Source: Daphnia carinata (lineage: Eukaryota > Arthropoda > Branchiopoda > Diplostraca > Daphniidae). Taken from it: a stretch of DNA of 64,000 nt. Position numbers and translations under genes: made by a program. Below the pieces are notes generated by a model. That model was not told where the DNA came from. It saw only the letters and a program-made list of their open reading frames with translations, and made no database searches. Positions within the stretch are counted from its first letter, which is position 1. Every line of letters begins with the position of its first letter. Below, one piece after another: positions 1-12,575 of the stretch. Where the stretch lies: positions 13,142,971 to 13,206,970 of the forward strand of contig NC_081333.1 of assembly GCF_022539665.2 (NCBI RefSeq), written 5' to 3'.

Positions 1-31
1 ATCACCAAACTATACATGTTCATGTTACACA

Positions 32-1763
32 ATGCAGAAAGTACAGCATAACCTAGCCTCTAAAATGAGTGAAGAAATCAAGACCCTGAGTGATAAACAA
101 CTTTTTTGGAAAACCCTTTTTGAAACCAGAAAATTGGCTGCCCAGCTGAGCTCCATGGTGACGAGTCACGTTAATGGCGTCACCTACGATGACTTGCCCC
201 AGTATGGAAACGTACACGTCGTGGCTCAATCTGGCTCAAATTTAGGTGACAATTTCCAGAGCGACACGTTCATTGTGACTGCACGGCTGTTGCAAGGCCA
301 ACACTTGAGTACTTTCATCAAGGTATTGATTTCCCTATGCACTTGCCATTTCGAAAGTTCACGTTTTGGTTTCAACAGGTACTGCCATCGAATTCCTTTC
401 TGCGTCAAGCTGTGGACGAGTCTCGTGTCCATCAACGCGAAATCAACTTGTACCAACATTTTTTCGCTCTCCTGCGAGAGATGCATGCCGACCAACCGAT
501 TCCATTGGACATCCCAGATTGTTACTACACCCATCTGGAGGAAGTTGTCAAGGGCGAGACGGACGGATCGAGTACTAGCATCGTACTTGAAGACTTGAAA
601 ACAGAGAATTATCGCATGGTAGATATTACAGGAGGACTTGATTATCGTCATTGCCACATGGCTCTGACATCGCTAGCTCATTATCACGCCCAAACGCTAA
701 ATGCATTGAGAACTTGGAAAGACTTGTCCACAGGAGAGTTATCCAAGGTGCCACCTGCAGCAAAATTTCTTTTTGATGAAATGTCCATGTTTGACATGGG
801 TATCACCCATGCCCTTCAGAATTTTGCCACCACTGTCGTCGATTTTGCCAAACCAGTTAACCGACCTGATGTAAGTATAGCTATTTGTTTAGATATTTTT
901 AGTATTTGACTGTGCTTAGCCATTTTGTTTTACAGCTCCATTGTTGTTCAATCATTACCAGTTAGTCGAATGGTTGACGGATCTTCAGCAACGGCTACCG
1001 GAGATCATGTTAGTCGACAATTTGGAGACCAGTGGTCCATTGGCTTGCATTCTTCACGGAGAACAACAACATGCTGTTCAAATACGCAGAGCAGACGGAT
1101 CGCCCCGAAGATAGGACAACGAACGAAACTGCATCCGCAAACATTCCTGTTTCGTTGAAAATGCTCGACTTTCAGCAATCGAGGATAGGCCACCCACTCA
1201 GCGACGTCCTTTACTTCATGTACACGAGCATAACGCCAGAATAGAGGGAGCAACACATGCTCGTTTTGCTTCGTCATTATTTCGATACGTTGACGACTGA
1301 TTTGCTATTTCTCGGCGTTTCATTGGACAACTACACGTGGGAAAATTTTATGGAAGACTACAAAAATAAGGTCCTTGATGTGGATGTTTGCTGGTGTATT
1401 GATGATTACCATGACCCAAAACAAGCAAGCCGCTTCCACTTTACAAGACATGGCTGAAGCAGAACAAAAGAAAGATCCAACATCAGGTACAAGAAAATCG
1501 TTCCTTAAAATATGATTACTATTGTAATTATGATAACAATTGGTATTGGTGGCTGTTTGATTATTATATTTCTATACAGTTCATATTTTGGCCAACGTGG
1601 AGATACGGACGTGGAACCGGTGAAGGGCGAAAGTGGATTGAGCCTCGAAATGGAGGAAAAGATGAAGAACATGATGGCGACTCAGGCATTGCGTGCTAGT
1701 TCGGCTTTGTCGGACCGAATCCTTAAACTGATCATGGAAGTGAAGGCCTTAAATGATTCATAA
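32..1763 (+). pseudogene. Ecdysteroid-kinase-like (CHK) gene copy 1, broken
   Basis: This is a near-identical copy of the intact gene at 9716-11455. Exons by homology are 32-322, 379-870, 962-1486 and 1603-1763. The family (EcKinase/CHK, PF02958) phosphorylates small-molecule hydroxyls such as ecdysteroids; the substrate here is unknown. Three lesions are visible against copy 2. An 8-bp deletion between 1062 and 1063 removes the catalytic Asp of the H-G-D-x-W loop and shifts the frame. An in-frame TAG lies at 1242-1244. A +1 insertion lies at about 1361-1372. An 18-bp in-frame deletion also shortens the end of exon 1. The last acceptor reads GGAG where copy 2 has GTAG. The 31 bases before the ATG match 9685-9715, so the duplication extends left beyond the window. 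A truncated product is conceivable, but no active kinase. Confidence 0.85.
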
Positions 1764-3307
1764 AATGCAGCAGCAGTAATCAATGCATCCTGTTTTAAAC
1801 AGGAGGTTGATTACATTCATTTAATTTATTGCCCAGTTGCTAGAACGCTTCCATACTTGTTTATGTGGAACTGCACCGGCCAACGAGTTCAAAGTGTAAC
1901 ACCAGATCGTCAAGGACAAGATGATATCGATTCCCTCTCGCCACACAAACACACCTACATGCAAAACACATTAATCACCTTGTGGTGCAATAGACAGGGA
2001 GCAATCTTACCAAGTGAATGACAACTGGCTGATATGCCCAAGCTTATTTTGAAACAAAACACACAAATGTTCGGGAAACAAGTCGAACCAAAAAGCTTTT
2101 CTATTATCTGGCTGCACTTGACTTGAGGTAAACAGCTTATCAATAGAAACTGCTGAACGTGCACTAAAACTGACGAAACAATGCGTCGTAACTCGAAGCA
2201 AACGTCAAGTTTGTTTGCTTCAGCTAAAAACACCAACTCTCCCCGTGAGATGGAGAAAGTGAGATAAATCGCTTTCTGATATTTAAGATTTAGTAATATT
2301 GGTCATTATGGCCAATAAGCCAGAAAAATGCGAGAATAGAGTAAGCATTAAAGGTCGATGATTTTGAATGAGCTAACACTGCTATACCTGAATGTCATCA
2401 CTAATAAATTGTATTCAATTCGAATGCGGCCGAAAAGAATAACTGAATGACGTTTACAGAAGAAGTTTTTTTTATTAGCGACTTCACCGGTGCCCCGCCT
2501 TGAATGACATTTTTAATAAACTTGCCACGCTAGTTGTTCTCGATCTTCAACAGCTGTGTCTAAGGTAATCAGTTTTATTTGTACCGCATAGAAAGAGAGG
2601 GCAGACTGATGTTCACTTGTGCCAAGCCGATGGTACAATTTGTACGCGGCTTTTAGTACGCATATTTTTAACGGGCTCAGCTAAACATTCGTAATTTTAA
2701 ATTGTTTGGTTGTTTTACCTTCTAACTGACCTCGCTAACAGCGCAAATAAATATAATTTAATAAATATAATTGTCGTCATAGAAATGACGTACTATATAT
2801 TCATAATATATTTAGATAAAAAGAAAAGAAGGGGGAAAGGCTTCAGAAAAGATAATGAGAAATAATGCGATAAGGTATACGTGTCGAAAGCGAACAGTGC
2901 AGGGCGCGATTAGTAAAGCTCTATGATAAAACATTTTATACGCAGAAACCATTGAAAGAAGCAATTGGAAAGGGACTATAAGCAAATTATTAATTCGATG
3001 CAACTCATTTGACAAGCTCTCGTCAACGAGAAAAAAAGTCTCGTTAAAATAATGTGATGTGTAATTTTAAGGAGCAAATGAAAAAAACGTTATTGACATT
3101 TCACACGGATCAACAGGTATAGACAACGCGATAACAAATTATTATCTGCATTGTACTCGTAAGCTATATTTTGTGCTTTACAGGTAAACTGATAAATTCA
3201 AAACGATTTCGGATTGCAAGTGAAGGCTCTTCAGTGCAAACGGTATTTCCCAATAGAAGCTCGTACAAGTTATTGTCTCGCTAGCCTCGAGTGCCTAAAA
3301 GCCTGAA
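1764..3307. other. Intergenic, no gene recognised
   Basis: About 1.5 kb of AT-rich spacer. Bases 1825-1963 match the 3' flank of copy 2 (about 12027-12160), so they belong to the duplicated unit. No convincing coding exon or RNA gene was seen in the rest. The last ~100 bases presumably hold the promoter of the kinase-ankyrin gene, but no TATA box stands out. Confidence 0.6.
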
Positions 3308-6300
3308 ATGTCATCGACTACTGCCATAAATGTAGATGGCATCCAATTCAATCGCGACGACCTTTTGGGTAGAGGTGGCTTCGGTTCAGTGCATCGAGGT
3401 AAATATAAAGGTCAAAGTGTAGCAATCAAAAGAATTGTGAAGCTAAATGACAAAGATCAAGTGGCTGACGACGAGTTAAAAATTCTGCAGCAGTTAGATC
3501 ATCCCAATATTGTTAAATTTGTGCACTTTGCAAGGGATGACAACTTCAAGTAAGATTGTTACGTGATAACTATGAATTAAAAAGAGATGTTCCATATGAT
3601 TTCTTTGATTCAGTTACATTGCTTTGGAATTGTGCGACGCATCATTAGATCAGGTGTTCCTAAAAGAGGACGATCGTCGGAAATACAAAGGACCTGCATT
3701 ACCAAATAATTTCGAAATTTTCTACCAGTTAGCCACTGGTCTCAAATACATTCATTCACAGAACCTAATCCATCGGGACATTAAACCGGAAAACATTCTC
3801 ATTTCTGTGAAACATACTGACCAAGGTGAAGGGATGACGATGAAGTGGGCTGATTTTGGATTGTCAAAAGCAGTGAATGACAGAGGAACATTCACAATTA
3901 GTGGAATCAAAGGGACTTTTCTTTGGTTTTCTCCCGAAATTATGCAAATTATAGAAAACGGCCTGCGCATTGAAGAAACGAGAGGCTCCATCAAAAGCGA
4001 TGTATTCGCAGAAGGCCTCGTCTTTGGTTATATTCTCTTAAAAGGAAAACACATCTACGGAGCAAATGATTTAGAAATTATGAACAATATCATAAAAAAC
4101 AAAACAATCAATATAAGTGGTAAGTTCGTATAACTTAAACATAATAATTAAATGTTTAAAACTTTTAAATATAGAAATTCACGAAAAACATTTTGCACGT
4201 AACTTAATAAAACAAATGCTGATCAACACACCTGATACAAGAATTGCATCTGACGAAGTTGTTAATCAGCTTGCAGCCATAAAAATCAAGGTAGCCTAAT
4301 AAAATCACACAAGTTTAACATCTTCTTCGTTATTGAAATTTGTATTCTCTAACAAAAGTTTCTCATTTAGGTTATCGAAGAAGAAAAACACCTGCATCTG
4401 CTGTGTAAACATCACACAACAGACTTTAGGAATAAAATCGAAATTTTAATCCAACTTGGTGTCGACTTAAACGCAAAGGATGAAAATGGATGGAATGCGC
4501 TTCATCATTTGTGTTCTAACAATTCAAGCCCACACTTAATCGATGCGATTCAATTCTTAATCGAACTCGGCATCGACAAAAACGCAAAGGATGACATTGG
4601 ATGGAATGCGCTTCACCTTTTGTGTCGAAACAATTCAAGCCCACACTTAATCGATGCGATTAAACTCTTGATTGAACTCAGCATCGACAAGGACGCAAAG
4701 GACAAAGATGGATGGAATGCGCTTCATCTTTTGTGTCGATATAATTCAAGCCCACACTTAATCGATGCGATTAAACTCTTGATTGAACTCAGCATCGACA
4801 AAAACGCAGTAACTAAGGTTGGATCGAATGCGCTTCATCTTTTGTGTCGACACAATTCAAGCCAACACTTAATCGATGCGATTAAACTCTTGATTGAACT
4901 CAGCATCGACAAAAACGCAGTAACTAAGGTTGGATCGAATGCGCTTCATCTTTTGTGTCGACACAATTCAAGCCAACACTTAATCGATGCGATTAAACTC
5001 TTGATCGAACTCGGCATCGACAAGGACGCAAAGAGCAATGATGGATTGAACGCGCTTCATCTTCTGTGTTGTAACAGTTCAAGCCCACACTTGATCGATG
5101 CGATTAAACTCTTGATCGAACTCGGCATCGACAAAAACGCAAAGGATGACATTGGATGGAATGCGCTTCACCTTTTGTGTCGAAACAATTCAAGCCCACA
5201 CTTAATCGATGCGATTAAACTCTTGATTGAACTCAGCATCGACAAGGACGCAAAGAGCAATGATGGATTGAACGCGCTTCATCTTCTGTGTTGTAACAGT
5301 TCAAGCCCACACTTGATCGATGCGATTAAACTCTTGATTGAACTCAGCATCGACAAAAACGCAGTAACTAAGGTTGGATCGAATGCGCTTCATCTTTTGT
5401 GTCGACACAATTCAAGCCAACACTTAATCGATGCGATTAAACTCTTGATTGAACTCAGCATCGACAAAAACGCAGTAACTAAGGTTGGATCGAATGCGCT
5501 TCATCTTTTGTGTCGACACAATTCAAGCCAACACTTAATCGATGCGATTAAACTCTTGATCGAACTCGGCATCGACAAAAACGCAAAGGATAACAAAGGA
5601 TGGAATGCGCTTCACCTTTTGTGTCGATACAATTCAAGCCCACACTTAATCGATGCGATTAAACTCTTGATTGAACTCAGCATCGACAAGGACGCAAAGA
5701 GCAATGATGGATTGAACGCGCTTCATCTTCTGTGTTGTAACAGTTCAAGCCCACACTTGATCGATGCGATTAAACTCTTGATCGAACTCGGCATCGACAA
5801 AAACGCAAAGGATGACATTGGATGGAATGCGCTTCACCTTTTGTGTCGAAACAATTCAAGCCCACACTTAATCGATGCGATTAAACTCTTGATTGAACTC
5901 AGCATCGACAAGGACGCAAAGAGCAATGATGGATTGAACGCGCTTCATCTTCTGTGTTGTAACAGTTCAAGCCCACACTTGATCGATGCGATTAAACTCT
6001 TGATTGAACTCAGCATCGACAAAAACGCAGTAACTAAGGTTGGATCGAATGCGCTTCATCTTTTGTGTCGACACAATTCAAGCCAACACTTAATCGATGC
6101 GATTAAACTCTTGATTGAACTCAGCATCGACAAAAACGCAGTAACTAAGGTTGGATGGAATGCGCTTCATCTTTTGTGTTATAACAATTCAAGCCCACAC
6201 TTAATCGATGCGATTCAATTCTTAATCGAACTCGGCATCGACAAAAACGCAAAGGATAACAAAGGATGGAATGCGCTTCACCTTTTGTGTCGAAACAATT

Positions 6301-6791
6301 CAAGCCCACACTTAATCGATGCGATTAAACTCTTGATTGAACTAAGCATCGACAAGGACGCAAAGAGCAATGATGGATTGAACGCGCTTCATCTTCTGTG
6401 TTGTAACAGTTCAAGCCCACACTTGATCGATGCGATTAAACTCTTGATCGAACTCGGCTTCGACAAAAACGCAAAGGACAACGATGGAATGAATGCGCTT
6501 CATTATTTGTGTCAATACAATTCAAGCCCACACTTAATCGATGCGATTAAACTCTTGATCGAACTCGGCATCGACAAGGACACAAAGGATAACAGTGGAT
6601 GGAATGCGCTTCATTATTTGTGTCAATACAATTCAAGCCCACACTTAATCGACGCGATTAAAGTTTTGATTGAACTCGGCATCGACAAAAACGCAAAGAC
6701 CTACTTTACTAGATGGAATGCACTCGACTTGTGTCGGCGTAATAAAAATCTTGAAAATTGTAACGTAGACGAAATCTTTAAAACCGTATGA
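3308..6791 (+). CDS. IRE1-like protein kinase with C-terminal ankyrin array
   Basis: Five-part reading gives four exons, 3308-3549, 3614-4119, 4175-4290 and 4371-6791, all with GT-AG introns and consistent phase, for about 1094 residues. The N-terminal ~280 residues are a protein kinase: glycine loop GRGGFGSV, the VAIKR lysine, catalytic HRDIKPENIL, DFG in WADFGLSKA and the SPE motif, so it should be active. Order and spacing around HRDIKPENIL and the C-lobe ARNLIKQML...P segment resemble IRE1/RNase L kinases. Where those carry a KEN ribonuclease domain, this protein passes at 4371 directly into ankyrin repeats: one divergent repeat, then 20 copies of a 37-residue unit (see repeat entries). 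No signal peptide or membrane segment is seen, so it is likely cytosolic. Role and substrate are unknown. The IRE1 affinity is judged by eye; a generic ankyrin-kinase is the alternative. Confidence 0.85.
4521..6740 (+). repeat. 111-bp coding tandem repeat (ankyrin), 20 units
   Basis: Each 111-bp unit encodes 37 residues: the ankyrin core NALHLLC, a four-residue-longer helix linker around SSPHLIDAI, then KLLIELxIDKxA. The period is exact: the first codon of unit k lies at 4521+111(k-1). Units are almost identical at nucleotide level; differences concentrate in the five or six codons at the hairpin tip (types DDIGW, SNDGL, VTKVGS, DNKGW) and in the ending before the next unit. Confidence 0.95.
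5076..6407 (+). repeat. 666-bp higher-order duplication inside the ankyrin array
   Basis: Units 6-11 (5076-5741) and 12-17 (5742-6407) show the same order of hairpin-tip types: DDIGW, SNDGL, VTKVG, VTKVG, DNKGW, SNDGL. A six-unit block was therefore duplicated in tandem recently. Small differences remain, for example S to W after VTKVG in unit 15. Confidence 0.9.
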
Positions 6792-9715
6792 AGTGAATTT
6801 TCAAAAATGTTAAGGCTTTTCGGAAGACGAAAATACTAACATAACTTCAAATAAAATTCCCCGGTACGTTGCAACAAATGTGATTATCGGAAAAATACAG
6901 CCAACTACATAAATTGTACAATCGCAAAGAGTATTTATTTCTAATTGAAATGCGACGCATTGATGTTAAATAAATTAACATTCGAACAAAAAATAAAGTA
7001 CTGGGCAATGGGCTCCCTCATTAAGTACGACGCATCACATTTGCTGGACCTGACTATCACGGGCCTTCTAACACAAATGATTAGAAGAGTGTGCGAAAAC
7101 GTAACGTAAACCAATTGATCCCTTTCTTTTAGTAATCACGTCCTTGATAAGGAAGCAACTAGTTCTTCCGGTCCAAGAAAACATATTAGGCGCGTAAAAT
7201 TAACGAGGAAGGCAAACTTTACAGGGTAGATAAGCGTCAAACTTCAACAACAAACACATAGCCATAATTCTAATTTGTCAGTCAAATAAGGTCTTTCAAA
7301 GGAAACCGACTCATCTACAATTTTAAACTAATTACATGATACAGAGTACAACGAAAGCGCTCCACATTTAAAACCGATCGAGTGGAAGCTTGGGCTGTGC
7401 GATCGCCATGTTCATAGTGAATGGATGTGAAATGAACTTAAAAAAGCTCATATCATATTTTTAACAAATTGAACAAGACTAAAATTAATTACTGTTGTGC
7501 GTTGGCATCAACTTAAGGTGAAAGCGTAAATACATAAAATCTGAATTCCATAACCAATCGTTTCACTCGCCCACCTCATTGAAAACCACGGAATATGCAC
7601 GTCACCATTTGAGTATCCTAATTTCATTTCTCTTGAAATATCATCCAAAGCAAAGTGCTGCGAACGTCAAGTGGGTATTAACTGCTAGATGCAGTTGGTT
7701 ATAGAGTGGTCAAAAGGACACTATGGATGATAGCTCTTTGCTTTGTCACGATTGAATAAGCCTTCACTTAAAATATTTGTTTGCAAAATTCCGAGGAAAA
7801 CGCACACCAATGAAAAAAGGTAATTCAATCCTCCATACAATCTAACGGGCGCATCCAGCTCCAAATCTTTATAAAAAAATAAAACCCGAAAACGAAAACT
7901 AACCTGGAAATGCAACACGTAGTCTTCATCGAAAGACAGCAATCTGCTGGACATGACACACACTTTTCAGATTCTCCGCCTTAGGTTTTGATCGTTGGCC
8001 GGTTTGAAAACCACGTTTGCCAGTTTCATCACCACGACGCGCTTCATTCGCAACAAACTGAGCAAAAAAGGAACAAATAAAAAAATCATCATTTAGGAAA
8101 AAAGTACGGCAATGTAAACATTTAGCTCAATACTATAGACTAACAAATGATTGCAGGTGATTCATTATTTCTAAGACATTCACCATTGCACCAAACACAT
8201 GTTGCAAGCAATATTGATCCAAAATGTCCAAGTTTCTTATGACGGCCATAAATCGGAAACTATTGAAATTGACCATCGTGCAAGCCTAGTCGAATGATCC
8301 ACGCTCTGCCTTAGATGCGACTGTATTTACCACAGAAATGTAACATTTTGCTTTCGTGTCAATGGACTAGTATTTTCTAAACAAGTTTACGTCATTGATT
8401 GCCTGATAAATATTCTTACCTGCTTTTATGTCCTGCAAAGAAAAGGTGGCAACGCTCTCACATACTAACGAAGAAGCCAAAGGAAAAGGTGCACGTTCAT
8501 GGGACTAAACTTACCAATGCACATTGCGACACTCCACCAGACCAGAGACTAAAGCAGAAGGCACTGATCCCTACTACGGGCTCGGTAGACATGCTCAGTC
8601 TTTCTGGTGGTGGCGCTTGGAACTTATACCCGCCGTTTGTGGCGGGGGAGGGTGGGAGAGATACTTTACAAGGACACTGTAAGGTCTCATTAGTAGGAAT
8701 TTGGAAAATTCAAAAAGACCAAGATGATAAATAATAGACGAAAGGAAAACATGGGTTACAGAGAACTCTGCTCGATTTGAAAAGGAAACAGGCATTTATT
8801 GTTAGAGATAACAAAACTTACCAGGTTCATTGAACCATCGTTGAGCTATTGTTCCATAGGCGGGAGAACTCCTGTCTCATTGCCTTTTGTCCCTGAGCTA
8901 GCCAGCATGGTTTTACTTCCCGTACCTCTAGCGCCAATGGTGAGAAGGCGGGTGTGTTATAAACATGTGCAGTGAAACGCTAATATTTAATTCCATTTTC
9001 TTTATCCGATATCATAAATTTTTCTTGTCTAGTAGTACACATATTTTAAACGAAACATTTCTAAAATTAAATTTTTTTAACATTTTGAATAATGCATTCC
9101 AAAACGAAAATAGTCTTCCAATGATTATATCGATTCTTACACGATCAATCAGCGAAATCGGTACGGTACACGGGCCCGAAGAAAAGTAGGAGGAATGGTT
9201 TTCTCTCAGTGTGTGCAACGAGATGACTGTGACAATTCGTTAAACTCCCGCCATCCCCCACCCCCAAAGGAAAACTAAATTAAATTAAACATCATGTAGT
9301 ATTTGTTTGTATTTCGAATTTCCTTCTGCACATGTTGCCTCGGTGTCCCAGTCATGATCTGATATCAGTTGAGTTCTAGCATTCGGACAGATAAGAACAG
9401 GATGTCCGTGTAAAGTAGGTCAATCACGGACATCGTAGCTTGGTTCGAGAGGTGACATTTTTGCTTGTAGTTGGTGTTCTTTTTCATTCACGTTCAGTTC
9501 AGTGCCAACTCCTCTGGACACCAGACATCGAAGGCGCTTACAATTCACTGTGTTTACTTACCTAAGTATAAATTAATAAACGAACTTTCAGTTTCATCGC
9601 AAATTTTCAACTGTCAAAGAGCTTCATCTTTTATTTTTCTTGTAAGACATTTCATTTTGGTAGGTGTACAATTTTTCATTAAATATCACCAAACTATACA
9701 TGTTCATGTTACACA
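6792..9715. other. Intergenic 2.9 kb, no recognised gene
   Basis: An AATAAA at 6849-6854 may serve the kinase-ankyrin gene. A perfect 6-bp-stem GC hairpin (CCCGCC/GGCGGG) lies at 8629-8646 in a locally GC-rich stretch of about 8440-8730. A minus-strand open stretch near 7721-7963 contains a CAG|GTTAGT donor-like site but matches no family I recognise. Bases 9685-9715, just before the next gene, repeat the first 31 bases of the window. Confidence 0.5.
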
Positions 9716-11455
9716 ATGCAGAAAGTACAGCATAACCAAGCCTCTAAAATGAGTGAAGAAATCAAGACCCTGAGTGATAAACAACTTTTTTGGAAAACCC
9801 TTTTTGAAACCAAAAAATTGGCTGCCCAGCTGAGCTCCATGGTGACGAGTCACGTTAATGGCGTCACCTACGATGACTTGCCCCAGTATGGAAACGTACA
9901 CGTCGTGGCTCAATCTGGCTCAAATTTAGGTGACAATTTCCAAAGCGACACATTCATTGTGTCTGCACGGCTGTTGCAAGGCAAAAACGAAGAGCCAGTC
10001 AACATCTTGAGCACTTTCATTAAGGTATTGATTTATCTATGCGCTTGTCATGCAAAGTTTTACATTGTATCGTTTTCAACAGGTACTGCCATCGAATTCC
10101 TTTCTGCGCCAAGCTGTGGACGAGTCTCGTGTCCATCAACGCGAGATCAACATGTACCAACATTTTTTCGCTCTCCTGCGAGAGATGCATGCCGACCAAC
10201 CGATTCCCTTGGACATCCCAGATTGTTACTACACCCATCTGGAGGAAGTTGTCAAGGGTGAGACGGACGGATCGAATACTTGCATCGTACTTGAAGACTT
10301 GAAAACAGAGAATTATCGCATGGTGAATATAACAGGAGGACTTGATTATCGTCATTGCCACATGGCTCTGACATCGCTAGCCCATTATCACGCTCAAACG
10401 CTAAATGCATTGAGAACTTGGAAAGACTCGTCTACAGGCGAACTATCCGAAGTGCCACCTGCGGCTAAATTTCTATTTGATGAAATGTCTATGTTTGACA
10501 TGGGTATCACTCATGTGCTTCAGAATTTTGCCACTACTGTCGTCGATTTTGCCAAACCAGTTAACCGACCCGATGTAAGTATAGCTATTTGTTTAGATAT
10601 TTTTAGTATTTGACTGTGCTTAGCCATTGAATTTTACAGCTCCATTGTTGTTCAATCATTAACAGTTTCGAAATTCAAACAGTTAGTCGAATGGTTGACG
10701 GATCTTCAGCAACGGCTACCGGAGATCATGTTAGTCGACAATTTGGAGAGCAGCGGTCCATTGGCTTGCATCCTTCACGGAGATTTTTGGAACAACAACA
10801 TGCTGTTCAAATACGCAGAGCAGACGGATCGCCCCGAAGATGGGACAACGAACGAAACTGCATCCGCAAATATTCCCGTTTCATTGAAAATGCTCGATTT
10901 TCAGCAATCGAGGATAGGCCATCCACTCAGCGATGTGCTTTACTTCATGTACACGAGCACAATGCCGGAGTTGAGAGAGCGACACATGCTCGATTTGCTT
11001 CGTCATTATTTCGATGCTTTGATGACTGATTTGCAATGTCTTGGCGTTTCACTTGACAACTACACGTGGGAAAATTTTATGGAAGACTACAAGAAAAGAT
11101 CTTTGATGTGGATGTTTGCTGGTGTCTTGATGATTACCATGACCCAAAACAAGCAAGCCGCGTCCACTTTACAAGACATGGATCAAGCAGAACAACAGAA
11201 AGGTCCTAAATCAGGTACAGAAAATATAAACATAAAAACTGGTATCGGTGGCTGTTTTATTATTTAATTTCTATACATTTTGGCAAACGTGTAGATACGG
11301 ATGTGGAACCAGTGAAGGGCGAAAGTGGATTGAGCCTCGAAATGGAGGAAAAGATGAAGAACATGATGGCGACTCAAGCATTGCGTGCTAGTTCGGCTTT
11401 GTCGGACCGAATCCTTAAATTGATCATGGAAGTGAAGGCCTTAAATGATTCATAA
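9716..11455 (+). CDS. Ecdysteroid-kinase-like (CHK) protein, copy 2
   Basis: Exons 9716-10024, 10083-10574, 10683-11214 and 11295-11455 join in frame to 497 residues. The protein belongs to the EcKinase/CHK family (PF02958), aminoglycoside-phosphotransferase-fold kinases that in insects phosphorylate ecdysteroids and possibly xenobiotics. The catalytic loop HGDFWNNNMLF and the metal-binding LDFQQSRIGHP are intact, followed by DVLYFMY. A hydrophobic stretch WMFAGVLMITM lies near the end of exon 3, and a short last exon encodes a polar tail ending in KALNDS. No signal peptide is visible. It is the intact counterpart of the pseudogene at 32-1763 and lies upstream of a more diverged copy at 12576. 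Substrate unknown. Confidence 0.9.
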
Positions 11456-12575
11456 ATTGTTATCAGCAGTAATCATCACATCCTGTTTTAAACATCGTAG
11501 CCGCACGATTACTTCCCCTATTTCACTTTTAATAATCTTCTACACATGTTAAAGGCTTGACGAAAATTTATCGAGGAGGGAAAACAGCTACATGAAACAT
11601 AGTATTAGATTGCACGTATATAAGAGGCTACGTCCATAGAGATCATAAACTTGTCCATTACGCATTCATAAAGAACTGTATCCGGCTTACTCCCAGAATG
11701 ATAAGATATGCAACGAATCATAGCATGACTGAGCAAACTTCAACAATGCATCGCATCTTTGAAGTACAAGGTTTTGATTGCATTTTGTTTGGCAGGTATA
11801 CGTGCCGAATACAAAACATTAACTCGTTAGCCTTAAGGATACCTGACTTAACTAGACTAAGTGCGATAACGTATAGTAGATCTCTTGTATAAAATGTTCT
11901 ACTATAGCCGTGCGTTTTGATAAAAACCAAGTTAGCTTGTTTTCAATGTGATAAGCCAGTCGGCCTTGCGTATATTCTTCACACCAAAAAGGTAGACATA
12001 AACACTGAGGTTAAAACTATATTAATGTGATTTATTGCCCCAGTTGCTAGGCCGTTTACTGTACTTGTTTATGTGCGGCTGGTCAACGAATTTGAAGTAA
12101 CACATCGCCAAGGACAAGATGATATCGATTCCGTCTCGCCCATACAAACACACTAACATGACTCGGCATTTTAACAGGTGCAAAATAGAAAATCCCAAAA
12201 AGCCAGCAGCACGTATAGGAAGTAGCGAAGATCTCTATCATTCTACACGGAGAGATATCGAAAAGCAGATCGTCGTCTATTGGACGTCTTGTGATTTTGA
12301 TTTGCCCACTTGTTTTTATTTTTAGGCACAGCGTATGTTTTTCGGTGATAACGAGATGGTATTAGAAGAGAAAAACTAGACCTTTGGGATACGCTTTTAT
12401 TAGATAGTATTCAGAGTTGTGCTTTCGACGTACTACCTCCAGTACTTTGACTGCAGTCTTCCCATTTCTTGTACCACCTCCATTCGATTCTTGAAATTCA
12501 AACCCCAAGGTAAAGCCAAAATTTAAATATTTTAAATTGAAATAAAAAGACGTATGCAAACTAGAATATCGAAAG
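11456..12575. other. Spacer between kinase copies 2 and 3
   Basis: The 3' flank resembles that of copy 1 up to about 11495 and again from about 12020 to 12160. The roughly 525 bases between are absent from copy 1. They include a TATATAAGAG box-like sequence near 11618 with no recognisable gene behind it. 12160-12575 presumably holds the promoter of copy 3. Confidence 0.5.

Noticed and set aside
7721-7963. 80-residue minus-strand open frame with donor-like CAG|GTTAGT
   Set aside because: No family resemblance and no consistent neighbouring exon could be joined in frame.
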